A stretch of 64,000 bases of DNA, from the NCBI GenBank assembly GCA_020161315.1, contig JAIUOH010000014.1:1-64000 (forward strand), in the 5' to 3' direction. The notes below the pieces were generated by a model. It was not told the origin of the DNA. It did not search any database and saw only the letters and a list, made by a program, of their open reading frames with translations. Made by a program: the position numbers and the translations under genes. This stretch comes from Actinomycetota bacterium. GTDB lineage: Bacteria; Actinomycetota; Actinomycetes; Actinomycetales; Microbacteriaceae. Below are positions 25,543-33,807 of this stretch, piece after piece. Position 1 is the first letter of the stretch. Every line of letters begins with the position of its first letter.

Positions 25543-26807
25543 TGAAGCCGCACACCCACGAGGCCGCGATCCCACGCAAATCATCGAGCGGCTGGCCCCT
25601 GCTCGTCGGCGCTTCCCTTGTGTTGGCGTTCAGCGCCACCGGTTTTCTTGTGCAGACCTTTGGTGTCTTTGCCGAGGCGATCGAGACCGAGTTTGGCTGG
25701 TCGCGCACCGCGACGTATAGTGTGTTGGTCATTGCGACGCTGCTCGCACCGATACTGATTCCGATCGCCGGCTGGGCCACCGACCGGCTGCGCATCCGAT
25801 CGCTGGTGCTCAGTTCGCTCGCCGTTCAGGTCACCTGTTTGCTCGCGCTCGGTCTGTTGCCAACTGCACAGCTCAGCTTTTCGGCACTGTTCTTGCTGAG
25901 CTACGCGGCAAGCTTTGGTGCGAGCGTCGTGCCACTCGCAAAGGTCGTGAGCGACGCGTTCTCGGAGCGACGCGGTACGGCCCTCGGCGTGCTCTTCGCT
26001 GGCGCCTGCCTTGGGGCGATCGCAAATCCGCTCATTGCGGGTGCACTCGTGACGAACATCGGCTGGAAGGGCGCCTTCATTGCCCTCGGCGGGCAGGTTG
26101 TTGTGCTCTCGGCGATCCCCGCATTCATCCTGCTTCGCCCGATCGAGAAGACCCCGACCACCGCCGCCAAAGGCACAAAACCAGCCGGGTGGCGCGTACT
26201 GTTTGCCACCCGCAGCCTCTACGTGATTCTTGGCTGGGCGTTCTTTGCAGCGCTCGGCTACGGCGGCGTTCAGGGCCACCTTGTGCCGTTTCTCGAGGAG
26301 CGGGCTCACACCCCTGCCGAGGCCATCATTGGGCAGAGCCTGCTCGGGGTCGGCCTGTTCGTCGGAAACGTCGGCGCTGGGCTGCTGCTCGATAAGATCG
26401 CAACGAAGCAGCTCGCGAGCCTTATGCTGCTGCTGCCGATTCTGGCACTGCTCGCGCTGGCGGCAGCCCCGCAGGGCCCGTTCGACATCGCGATCACCAC
26501 CTTCATCGGCATCGCAACCGGCACCGAAACGGCCATGCTGGCCTACGTTGTCTCGAAGTATCTACCTTCGAGCGTTGGCGGGCGAGGTCTCAGCGTCGGC
26601 ATGGTCGCGGTTGCCCTCGGCGGCGGCATCAGCACGCTAATCGGGGCGACCACGCACGACGCCACCGGCGACTATCGTCTCTTCCTGCTGCTGTGCTCGG
26701 CGTCTCTGGCGATCGCCGCGTTCTGGCCGTGGGCCCTTCGCGAGACCGTCACAGGTTCGGAAACGCCCGCAGCGGGTGTTCAATCCGCCGCACCAGGCTC
26801 CCGATGA
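25542..26807 (+). CDS. MFS transporter, monocarboxylate/oxalate-formate type
   Basis: About 421 aa with 12 predicted helices. GWSRTATYSVLVIATLL and the long amphipathic loop GWATDRLRIRS resemble the MCT/OFA group of MFS carriers. The ATG shares one base with the hydrolase TGA (TGATG). A GTG three bases earlier is also possible. The 3' end overlaps the convergent E2 gene by 59 bases. It may export or import the product of the hydrolase (inference). Confidence 0.88.
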   Translation: MKPHTHEAAIPRKSSSGWPLLVGASLVLAFSATGFLVQTFGVFAEAIETEFGWSRTATYSVLVIATLLAPILIPIAGWATDRLRIRSLVLSSLAVQVTCLLALGLLPTAQLSFSALFLLSYAASFGASVVPLAKVVSDAFSERRGTALGVLFAGACLGAIANPLIAGALVTNIGWKGAFIALGGQVVVLSAIPAFILLRPIEKTPTTAAKGTKPAGWRVLFATRSLYVILGWAFFAALGYGGVQGHLVPFLEERAHTPAEAIIGQSLLGVGLFVGNVGAGLLLDKIATKQLASLMLLLPILALLALAAAPQGPFDIAITTFIGIATGTETAMLAYVVSKYLPSSVGGRGLSVGMVAVALGGGISTLIGATTHDATGDYRLFLLLCSASLAIAAFWPWALRETVTGSETPAAGVQSAAPGSR

Positions 26808-28212
26808 AGCCCGCCGCGTAGCCCCCATCGCAGACCCTGTGGTCAAACGCGAGCGAGATCTGTGCGATACGGCGCACGACAATCTCACCGTCGACCACCC
26901 ACGGGCGCTCAATCACGCGGCCCATACCAAGAATCGCCACCTCTGGATGGTTGATGATTGCGGCCGAACCGTCGACACCGAACCCGCCGTAGTTGTTGAA
27001 GGTGAACGTCGAGCCAGTCAGGCGCGCGGGGGCAAGGCGCCCGGTGCGGGCTTCGGCGCTCAACTCGCGCAGCGCAGTATCAAGTTGGGCGATCGATAGT
27101 GCATCTGCTCGCGGCAACACGGGCACCGAGAGCCCCCGCTCAGAGTCGACCGCAATGCCGAGGTTGATGCCGTCGAAGTTCGTAAGCTCGGTTGCATCGT
27201 CACTCAAGCGCGAGGCAAGCAGTGGGTACTCCTGCAACGCGAGCAGCACGAAGCGTGCCACGAGCGTCGTGATCGAGGGCGGGCGCTCCCCCTCTGCCGC
27301 CATCTGCGGGCGCAGTCGCCACAGCTCGGTGAAATCGACGTCGACCCAGACGGTCGCCTCTGGAATCTCGGAGCGGCTGCGGCTCATCTTTGCCGAGACC
27401 GCCTTGCGCAGCGGCGAGAGCTTCTCAGCCGATGCCACGCGCAGACCGTGCAGGCCCGGGGCCTGATCGCCAGCCGGCGCGGCGGCCTCAGCGCGAACCG
27501 AGTCGGCAGCGCCAAGCTGCTTCGCTGCATTCAACACATCGGCTCGGGTCACTGCCCCGTCGCTGCCGGTTGCAATTACGGCACGAGGATCAACCCCGAG
27601 CTCCTTGGCAAGCCTGCGCACAATGGGTGAGCGAACCGCGACGGGACCGCCCACCCGCTCGCTCGCAACACCCGGCGCACCTGCGACATCCGCTTCCTTC
27701 GTTATTGGAATTTCCAATAACGAAGGAGAAGTTGCGTCCAAAGCGCCTACATCAGTTCCAGTTCCAGCACCAGTCCCAGCTGCCGCGCTCTTACGGCGCC
27801 TGCGACCCTTCGCCGCCACGCTGCCGGTGCCGTAGCCGATCAGCACGTTTCCTGACCCGGCCTCAGCCCCAGCCGGCTGAGCACCCGCGCGCTCTTCGGC
27901 GCGGTATGCCTCGGCCTCGGTGCGATCCTCTCCTTGAACCGCACTACCGCTTTGACTCCCCAGCACATCACCCGCAGCCCCGACCTCGAGCACAGGCGAA
28001 CCCGTCGCAACTGCCTCACCTTCTGCACCGTGCAGTGCCAGCACCACGCCGGCGAACGGCGAGGGCAACTCAACTATGCTCTTCGCGGTCTCGACCTCGG
28101 CGATTGCCTGATCGATCACGAGAGTGTCACCCACCGACACCAGCCACCGCACGATCACGGCTTCGGTAAGCCCCTCACCGAGATCAGGCAGCAAAAACAC
28201 CTGTGCAGCCAC
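26749..28212 (-). CDS. 2-oxoacid dehydrogenase E2 (dihydrolipoamide acyltransferase)
   Basis: 487 aa with one lipoyl domain (lipoyl Lys in VETAKSIVEL, near residue 42), an Ala/Gly-rich linker, a peripheral-subunit-binding domain (RSPIVRRLAKELGVDP) and a catalytic domain ending in FDHRVCDGGYAAGF. The GTG at 28212 follows GGGAGGA and lies one base after the E1 beta stop. A single lipoyl domain together with separate E1 alpha and beta genes points to a branched-chain 2-oxoacid dehydrogenase rather than actinobacterial PDH, which uses AceE. The linker contains a palindromic repeat (27695-27727) read as LLEIPITKE. Confidence 0.93.
   Translation of the reverse strand: MAAQVFLLPDLGEGLTEAVIVRWLVSVGDTLVIDQAIAEVETAKSIVELPSPFAGVVLALHGAEGEAVATGSPVLEVGAAGDVLGSQSGSAVQGEDRTEAEAYRAEERAGAQPAGAEAGSGNVLIGYGTGSVAAKGRRRRKSAAAGTGAGTGTDVGALDATSPSLLEIPITKEADVAGAPGVASERVGGPVAVRSPIVRRLAKELGVDPRAVIATGSDGAVTRADVLNAAKQLGAADSVRAEAAAPAGDQAPGLHGLRVASAEKLSPLRKAVSAKMSRSRSEIPEATVWVDVDFTELWRLRPQMAAEGERPPSITTLVARFVLLALQEYPLLASRLSDDATELTNFDGINLGIAVDSERGLSVPVLPRADALSIAQLDTALRELSAEARTGRLAPARLTGSTFTFNNYGGFGVDGSAAIINHPEVAILGMGRVIERPWVVDGEIVVRRIAQISLAFDHRVCDGGYAAGFIGSLVRRIEHPLRAFPNL
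27695..27727. repeat. Palindromic repeat family B, copy 1, in frame within the E2 gene
   Basis: A 16-base stem on each side of a single central T, core CGTTATTGGAA-T-TTCCAATAACG. A near-identical core lies at 42174-42196 between alkA and trmB. Here it is translated as part of the flexible E2 linker, where an insert is least likely to harm folding. Confidence 0.9.
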
Positions 28213-28213
28213 G

Positions 28214-29242
28214 TTAGTCCTCCCAATGCAGCGAATCGATGGCATCGATCACTCGATCGACGTCGGGCAAGAACCAGTGTTCAAGCTTCGGCGGAGCGAA
28301 GGGTATATCGAACCCTGTCACCTTGCGCACAGGTGCCTCAAGGTGCTCAAAGCACTGCTCCGACACCCGAGCCTGAATCTCTGACGCGACGCTCGCAAAC
28401 CCCGGCGCCTCAGAAATGACCACCGCACGGCCCGTTGACTTCACCGCCCGCATCACTGTCTCGTCGTCGAACGGAGTAAGCGTGCGCACATCGACTACCT
28501 GCACGCTGCGACCGTCTTCTGCAGCCACTGCAGCTGCTTCAAGGGCAACCTGCACGGAGGGCCCATACGCGATCAGAGTCACGTCGCTCCCCTCACGCGC
28601 AACCGCGGCCCTGCCGAGAGAAGCCACAACACTCGTGTCAACCGGCCCCTTCGACCAGTAGAGCTTTTTGGGCTCCATAAACACCACAGGGTCTGGTGAG
28701 GCGATCGCGGCGCGTAGCAGCGAGTACGCCTCTTGCGGGGTCGACGGTGAGACCACCGTGAGACCTGGCGTGTGGGCGTAGTACGCCTCAGACGAGTCGC
28801 AGTGGTGCTCAACTCCGCCAATGCCGCCACCAAACGGAATACGAATCACCATGGGTAGGCGCAGCACACCCTTGGTGCGATTGCCCATCTTTGCGACGTG
28901 GCTCACGATCTGCTCAAACGCGGGGTACGCAAAGGCATCGAACTGCATCTCGACGACGGGGCGCATGCCGTTCATCGCCATGCCCACCGCGCTGCCAATG
29001 ATGCCCGACTCAGCGAGCGGCGTGTCAAAGCAGCGAGCCTCACCGAAGCGCGCGGTCAGCCCGTCGGTCACACGAAACACGCCACCGAGGGCTCCCACGT
29101 CTTCGCCGAAGATCAGCACGCTCGGGTCTTCTGCGAGGCTGTCGGCAAGAGCCAGATTCAGTGCCGCCGCCATCGTCATAGTCTGCACGGCGGCCACGGT
29201 GGCTTCGGTCGCCACCGCGTCTTCGCTCAACATCGCGCTCAT
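28214..29242 (-). CDS. 2-oxoacid dehydrogenase E1 component, beta subunit
   Basis: 342 aa transketolase-like subunit with GEDVGALGGVFRVT, TPLAESGIIGSAVGMA and the C-terminal GFDIPFAPPKLE. It forms the thiamin-diphosphate site with the alpha subunit. The ATG at 29242 overlaps the alpha stop as ATGA. The longer frame to 29287 lies within the alpha gene. Middle gene of the E1a-E1b-E2 operon. No E3 gene is in the window. Confidence 0.95.
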   Translation of the reverse strand: MSAMLSEDAVATEATVAAVQTMTMAAALNLALADSLAEDPSVLIFGEDVGALGGVFRVTDGLTARFGEARCFDTPLAESGIIGSAVGMAMNGMRPVVEMQFDAFAYPAFEQIVSHVAKMGNRTKGVLRLPMVIRIPFGGGIGGVEHHCDSSEAYYAHTPGLTVVSPSTPQEAYSLLRAAIASPDPVVFMEPKKLYWSKGPVDTSVVASLGRAAVAREGSDVTLIAYGPSVQVALEAAAVAAEDGRSVQVVDVRTLTPFDDETVMRAVKSTGRAVVISEAPGFASVASEIQARVSEQCFEHLEAPVRKVTGFDIPFAPPKLEHWFLPDVDRVIDAIDSLHWED

Positions 29243-30333
29243 GCCGCGGCCTCCGTTCGCACGATCTCGTCTTGCAGCAGCGCCCACTGGCCCGAGAGCG
29301 TTGCCGGGCGATCAGCGAACACATGCGCAAAGAGCTCTTCCGGATCAACCGCGACCTCTCGGTTCATAGCATTGCGCAGTTCTACAGCGATGTCTTCTGC
29401 TGCCGCCGCAAAGCGGTCTTCGTCGGCGTCAGTGAGCGCACCAGCTTCACGCAGGTGGGTACGCAGGCGCGACAAGGGATCGCGGCTGATCCAGTTCTGC
29501 ACCTCTTCGCGCTCGCGGTAGCGGGTGTCATCATCGGCATTGGTGTGCGCCTGCATGCGGTAGGTGTGCGCCTCGACTAGGGTTGGGCCCGATCCCTCGC
29601 GCGCTCTTGAAACGGCTTCACCGAGCACTGCAAGCACCGCGGCCATGTCGTTGCCGTCGACTCGCTGCCCGTGCATGCCGTAGCCAATCGCTTTGTGCGC
29701 GAGCGATGGTGCCGCGGTCTGGCGCGAGAGCGGCACAGAGATGGCAAACTCGTTGTTCTGCACGAAGAAGACCACGGGCAGACCGAACACCGCAGCAAAG
29801 TTCATTGCCTCGTGAAAGTCACCCTCGCTCGTCGCTCCGTCACCGCACATGGCAAGCACGACGGTGTTCTCGCCGCGCAGCTTTGCCGCGTGAGCGAAGC
29901 CCACCGCGTGCAACATCTGCGTGGCGAGCGGCGTGGCTTGCGGGGCAACGCGGTGCTCGCGCGAGTCGTAACCCGAGTGCCAGTCACCGCGCAGCAGCAC
30001 CATGGTGTCTTCGGGCGACACCCCCTTTGCCATGACCGAGACCGAGTCTCGGTAGGTCGGAAACAGCCAATCGGTTTCGCCCAGCACAGATGCCGCGGCA
30101 ATCTGGCAGGCCTCTTGCCCGTGTGACGAGGGGTAGACCGCGAGGCGGCCCTGACGCACGAGCGCGTTGCACTGCTCGTTGATGCGGCGCCCCTTCACCA
30201 GGTCGGCGTAGGCTGCGACAAGCGTCGCCGTCGCAGGCTGCTGATATCGCTCATGCGCAACGCCTGCACCGTGCTCATCAATGAGCTGCACCGGTGTCTC
30301 GTCTGGTAATTGTGCGGCATCGGCGAGGCGCAT
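29239..30333 (-). CDS. 2-oxoacid dehydrogenase E1 component, alpha subunit
   Basis: 364 aa. The thiamin-diphosphate motif GDGATSEGDFHEAMNF and the following VVFFVQNNEFAISVP are clear. GRRINEQCNALVRQG and YPSSHGQEACQ match branched-chain 2-oxoacid dehydrogenase E1 alpha. An AGGGGGAATC ribosome site precedes the ATG. The complex would oxidise valine, leucine and isoleucine 2-oxoacids to acyl-CoA starters for branched fatty acids (family knowledge; substrate inferred). Confidence 0.94.
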   Translation of the reverse strand: MRLADAAQLPDETPVQLIDEHGAGVAHERYQQPATATLVAAYADLVKGRRINEQCNALVRQGRLAVYPSSHGQEACQIAAASVLGETDWLFPTYRDSVSVMAKGVSPEDTMVLLRGDWHSGYDSREHRVAPQATPLATQMLHAVGFAHAAKLRGENTVVLAMCGDGATSEGDFHEAMNFAAVFGLPVVFFVQNNEFAISVPLSRQTAAPSLAHKAIGYGMHGQRVDGNDMAAVLAVLGEAVSRAREGSGPTLVEAHTYRMQAHTNADDDTRYREREEVQNWISRDPLSRLRTHLREAGALTDADEDRFAAAAEDIAVELRNAMNREVAVDPEELFAHVFADRPATLSGQWALLQDEIVRTEAAA

Positions 30334-30486
30334 GATTCCCCCTTGAATCGGCTACAGGATAGTGATCCAATCATGGCGAAGAATCACCATTCATACAGCA
30401 CGAATTGATGTTTGCTTTACACTTTGAAGAGTTATTTCAACTTTCAGCACCAAACTGTAAAGCAACAGCTGAAAGCTTTGCAAACC
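30334..30486. promoter_or_regulatory. AT-rich upstream region of the E1-E2 operon with GTTTGC repeats
   Basis: Unusually AT-rich for this window. GTTTGCTTTACA at 30410-30421 is inverted as TGTAAAGCAAC at 30456-30466, with a further related GCTTTGCAAAC near 30475-30485. This spacing is consistent with a dimeric or Lrp-like regulator site. No gene is supported between 30334 and 30603. Confidence 0.5.
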
Positions 30487-30549
30487 CCCGCAGCCGCTCC
30501 AAGCACCACTCGCACTCCCCGAAATCGAGCGCGAGCGTCGATACACGAA

Positions 30550-30588
30550 GCGGCGGCCTGCGTTCAAAGAAAGAACGCAGGCCGCCGC
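30550..30588. terminator. Hairpin terminator of the small membrane protein gene
   Basis: Perfect 16-base stem, GCGGCGGCCTGCGTTC with its complement, and an AAAGAAA loop, ending 15 bases beyond the stop of the gene at 30604-31077. It also insulates the E1 alpha upstream region. Confidence 0.8.
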
Positions 30589-30603
30589 AATGGTAATGCA
30601 GGG

Positions 30604-31077
30604 TTACTGCTGCGAGAGGATCTCTTCGCAGCTCAGGGTCTGGCCCATCACCTCGACGCTGGTCGCACCGTCAACGCACGCCTGCGCTGCGTCCATAATC
30701 TCGGTTCCGCTGCCAGCCACCAGGGCTGCCGCTGCAATGATCGACATCACGACGACGATCGCAATGATGATTTCAATGACAGTCAGCACTGCACCAATAA
30801 TGACAGCAGCGAGAGCAAGGCCGTTTTTCTGCCCGGCCTTCTTCGACTTCACCAGTGCGACGATGCCAAGAATGAGGCCAACCGGGGCAATGAAGATCGC
30901 GAGAATCAACGCGGCAACGCTGAGTCCGTTGCTCGCAGCGGGTGCAGCTGGGCCAGAAACCGGGTAGGCGGGCGCCGCAGCAGGCGCCGCTGGCGCCTGG
31001 TATGCAGGTGCGGCGGGAGCCGCGGGCTGCTGAACCGGTGCCTGGTCCGGGCTCTGGGGCATCTCTGGGTTGCTCAT
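30604..31077 (-). CDS. Proline/alanine-rich DUF4190-type membrane protein
   Basis: 157 aa. Residues 1-50 are Pro/Ala/Gln-rich and unstructured (QQPAAPAAPAYQAPAAP). Two helices follow, SVAALILAIFIAPVGLILGIVAL and a longer one after the basic loop KSKKAGQKNG, as in DUF4190 proteins. The C-terminal 40 residues carry two Cys (QACVDG, LSCEE) likely outside the membrane. Function unknown; a cell-envelope role is plausible only from architecture. Confidence 0.85.
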   Translation of the reverse strand: MSNPEMPQSPDQAPVQQPAAPAAPAYQAPAAPAAAPAYPVSGPAAPAASNGLSVAALILAIFIAPVGLILGIVALVKSKKAGQKNGLALAAVIIGAVLTVIEIIIAIVVVMSIIAAAALVAGSGTEIMDAAQACVDGATSVEVMGQTLSCEEILSQQ

Positions 31078-31215
31078 TTCAGGGGGTTCCTCTCGGAGTG
31101 ATGACCGCGTTCACACGAAACGCTCAGGTAATAGGCTACGCGGTGCGGCACAAGAATGCAGTCATCTGCGGCAAGATTGCCCGAAACTTGCGCAAGTTGT
31201 ACTGAAACAAAAGAT

Positions 31216-31241
31216 GGGTGACCTACCGAAGTAGACCACCC
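31216..31241 (-). terminator. Candidate terminator after glmM
   Basis: Symmetric hairpin GGGTG-ac-CTAC-cgaa-GTAG-ac-CACCC, 18 bases beyond the glmM stop. On the minus strand it is followed by CATCTTTTGTTTC, a moderate U-rich tail. Confidence 0.6.
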
Positions 31242-31258
31242 ACCACATTGCGTTCGGC

Positions 31259-32608
31259 TCAGATCGCCAGTCGATCTTTCACGATCGCGGCGAGATCGTC
31301 AGCCAGCTGCTGAGCTTGCTCAACGTGCGCCGCCTCGACCATCACCCGCACGACCGGCTCCGTACCAGAGGGGCGAAGCAACACGCGACCATCGCCGCCG
31401 AGCGCGAGCTCGGCCTGCGCCACAGCCTGCTGCAGCACCTCATCGCTATTGGCCTTACTGCGGTCAACCCCGCGCACGTTCACGAGCACCTGCGGGTACA
31501 CCGTCATGCACTCAGCCAACTCCGCGAGCGACTTGCCGGTGCGCTTCACCTCGGCCGCGAGATGCAGGCCGGTGAGAATACCGTCACCGGTGGTCGCATA
31601 GTCGCTCATGATGACGTGACCCGATTGCTCCCCGCCGAGCGAGAAGCCGTCAGCGTTCAGGCGCTCCAGCACGTAGCGGTCGCCGACACCGGTTTCGACC
31701 ACGTCGATCCCGTTGTTTGCCATCGCAAGCTTCAGCCCAAGATTGCTCATTACGGTTGCGACAAGCGTGTTCTCCACGAGTTTGCCGCGCGCTGACATAG
31801 ACAGGGCGAGGATCGCCATGATCTTGTCGCCATCAACCATGTTGCCGGCGGCATCAACTGCGAGACAGCGGTCTGCATCGCCGTCGTGCGCAATTCCGAG
31901 GTCAGCGCCGTGCTCGCGCACCGCGGCCATGAGCGGCTCGAGGTGGGTCGAGCCGACGCCATCGTTGATGTTGAAGCCATCAGGATCGTTGCCGATCACC
32001 GTGACCTTCGCGCCCGCGTCGGTGAAGACGTCGGGCGAAATACCGGCCGCTGCACCGTGGGCGCAGTCAAGCACCACGTGCAGGCCATCGAGGCGAAGAC
32101 CCTCGAGTGTGCCAAGCAGGTGCACGAGGTAGCGGTCTTCGGCATCGGCAAAGCGGCGAATGCGCCCCACTTCGCGGCCAGTATTGCCCGCGAGCGGCTT
32201 GGCCATCGCGGCCTCGATCTCGTCTTCGACGTCGTCGGCGAGCTTCAGCCCACCCGCGGCGAAGAACTTGATGCCGTTGTCGGGTGCGGGGTTATGCGAG
32301 GCAGAAACCATCACGCCAAAGTCGGCACCGGTATCGGCTACGAGGTATGCCGCCGCGGGAGTCGGAATGACTCCGGCTTCGAGCACGTCAACTCCCGCTG
32401 AAGCGAGACCGGCTGCTACCGCCGCGGCGATGAACTCGCCCGAGACCCGGGGATCCCGCGCAACGACAGCGCGAGCTCGGCGACTCTCTGCGCGCGCTTC
32501 GCGACCCAGCACAAAGGCTGCAGACTGAGCGAGGCCCAGAGCCAGCTCGGCGGTGACATCCACCCCAGCCAGACCCCGGACCCCGTCGGTGCCAAATAGG
32601 CGACCCAT
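31259..32608 (-). CDS. glmM: Phosphoglucosamine mutase
   Basis: Converts glucosamine-6-phosphate to glucosamine-1-phosphate, the step after GlmS. The phosphoserine loop [13 protein letters not shown] lies near residue 100, the metal loop is [12 protein letters not shown], and the C-terminal phosphate site [12 protein letters not shown] is intact. At 449 aa it is normal. It follows rpsI by 17 bases in the rplM-rpsI-glmM run. Confidence 0.97.
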   Translation of the reverse strand: MGRLFGTDGVRGLAGVDVTAELALGLAQSAAFVLGREARAESRRARAVVARDPRVSGEFIAAAVAAGLASAGVDVLEAGVIPTPAAAYLVADTGADFGVMVSASHNPAPDNGIKFFAAGGLKLADDVEDEIEAAMAKPLAGNTGREVGRIRRFADAEDRYLVHLLGTLEGLRLDGLHVVLDCAHGAAAGISPDVFTDAGAKVTVIGNDPDGFNINDGVGSTHLEPLMAAVREHGADLGIAHDGDADRCLAVDAAGNMVDGDKIMAILALSMSARGKLVENTLVATVMSNLGLKLAMANNGIDVVETGVGDRYVLERLNADGFSLGGEQSGHVIMSDYATTGDGILTGLHLAAEVKRTGKSLAELAECMTVYPQVLVNVRGVDRSKANSDEVLQQAVAQAELALGGDGRVLLRPSGTEPVVRVMVEAAHVEQAQQLADDLAAIVKDRLAI

Positions 32609-32625
32609 GCGAGTAACCGCGCTGC

Positions 32626-33102
32626 TTAACGCTTCGAGTACTGAGGCGCCTTGCGGGCCTTCTTGAGACCAGCCTTCTTGCGCTCGATCACGCGAGCGTC
32701 GCGGCTCAGGAAGCCGGCCTTCTTCAGCGTCGGGCGGTTGTGCTCAGCGTCGATCTCGTTCAGCGCACGTGCGATCGCGAGGCGAAGCGCACCTGCCTGA
32801 CCCGAGGGGCCGCCACCCTTGATGCGGGCGGTGATGTCATACGAGCCGTTCAGCTCGAGCACGGTGAACGGATCGGTGATCAGCTGCTGGTGCAGCTTGT
32901 TCGGGAAGTATTCGGCGAGCTCACGACCGTTCACGGTCATGGTGCCGTTGCCTGGCACGAGACGCACGCGGGCAATAGCCTGCTTGCGACGGCCCACAGC
33001 CGCACCGGGAACGGTGAGTGCGGGGCGAGGGGTCGAAGCAGTTGCCTGCGACGCCGGGGTCTCAGTGGTGTAGCTCTCGACGGCCACGTTCTCTTCAGTC
33101 AC
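32626..33102 (-). CDS. rpsI: Ribosomal protein S9 (uS9)
   Basis: 158 aa with the S9 core [35 protein letters not shown] and the basic tail [12 protein letters not shown] that reaches the P site. It has an N-terminal Thr/Ala extension of about 35 residues, common in actinobacterial S9. Located 29 bases after rplM. Confidence 0.97.
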   Translation of the reverse strand: MTEENVAVESYTTETPASQATASTPRPALTVPGAAVGRRKQAIARVRLVPGNGTMTVNGRELAEYFPNKLHQQLITDPFTVLELNGSYDITARIKGGGPSGQAGALRLAIARALNEIDAEHNRPTLKKAGFLSRDARVIERKKAGLKKARKAPQYSKR

Positions 33103-33131
33103 TTTGAAAGTCCTTTTCTGAGGCTCAGCGC

Positions 33132-33578
33132 TTACTGCGCAACCTGGCCGATGGTGTACGTGGTGGGCTGCTGTGCGGCGTGCGGGTGCTCAGCGCCTGC
33201 GTAGACCTTCAGCTTGCGGAACTGGTCGCGGCCCAGCGAGTTCTTGGGGAGCATGCCGCGAATGGCACGCTCAACGACGCGCTCAGGCTTGCTGCCGATC
33301 ATCTCGGTGTAGCTGGTGGTGCGGAGGCCGCCCGGGTAACCCGAGTGGTCGTAGTACTTCTTCTTCGACGCCTTGTTCGCAGTCAGAACGACCTTGTCGG
33401 CGTTGATGATGATGACGTGATCGCCCATGTCCATGTGAGGAGCAAAGGTGGTCTTGTGCTTGCCGCGCAGAAGCGCAGCTGCCTGGGTTGCGAGGCGGCC
33501 GAGAACCACATCGGTGGCGTCGATGACGAGCCAGTCGTGCTTCTGCTCAGCGGCCTTCGGCGAATAAGTGCGAGTCAC
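33132..33578 (-). CDS. rplM: Ribosomal protein L13 (uL13)
   Basis: 148 aa with [19 protein letters not shown] and [16 protein letters not shown]. The GTG at 33578 ([12 protein letters not shown]) is chosen on family N-termini. The frame stays open to 33701 through the leader. Upstream, 33579-33720 holds the leader and a probable promoter region (TAAAGT near 33710 on the minus strand), with no other gene. Confidence 0.95.
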   Translation of the reverse strand: MTRTYSPKAAEQKHDWLVIDATDVVLGRLATQAAALLRGKHKTTFAPHMDMGDHVIIINADKVVLTANKASKKKYYDHSGYPGGLRTTSYTEMIGSKPERVVERAIRGMLPKNSLGRDQFRKLKVYAGAEHPHAAQQPTTYTIGQVAQ

Positions 33579-33726
33579 AGTGTGCTGCTTTCGTTCGAAA
33601 TGGAGTCGTTCGTGGATCCCTCCCCTGCCGAGTCTTTGCTGCCTTGCGGAGGCAAAGTGCATCGGCCCTGGGGGGCTCACATTCGGGTGCTGACGCACCA
33701 AGGGTCTACTTTAGCACACGACTGGC

Positions 33727-33807
33727 CATCAAGCTTGTCGAGATGAGCGCCCGCCCATCGAGCTTGTCGAGATGAGGGTCTCAGAGCTCGGTCTCGACAG
33801 GCTCGAC
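33727..33807. repeat. REP-like GTCGAG repeats at the truA 3' end
   Basis: Two direct copies of ATC(A/G)AGCTTGTCGAGATGAG at 33727-33746 and 33757-33776 are followed by the inverted form TCTCGACAGGCTCGAC at 33791-33806, which is part of truA. Related sequences occur near 9945-10012, 46136-46177, 50820-50838 and 61379-61395. Confidence 0.85.

Noticed and set aside
27390..28169. 259-codon open frame on the plus strand
   Set aside because: Antisense to the E2 gene; Arg/Pro/Gln-rich composition with no family resemblance.
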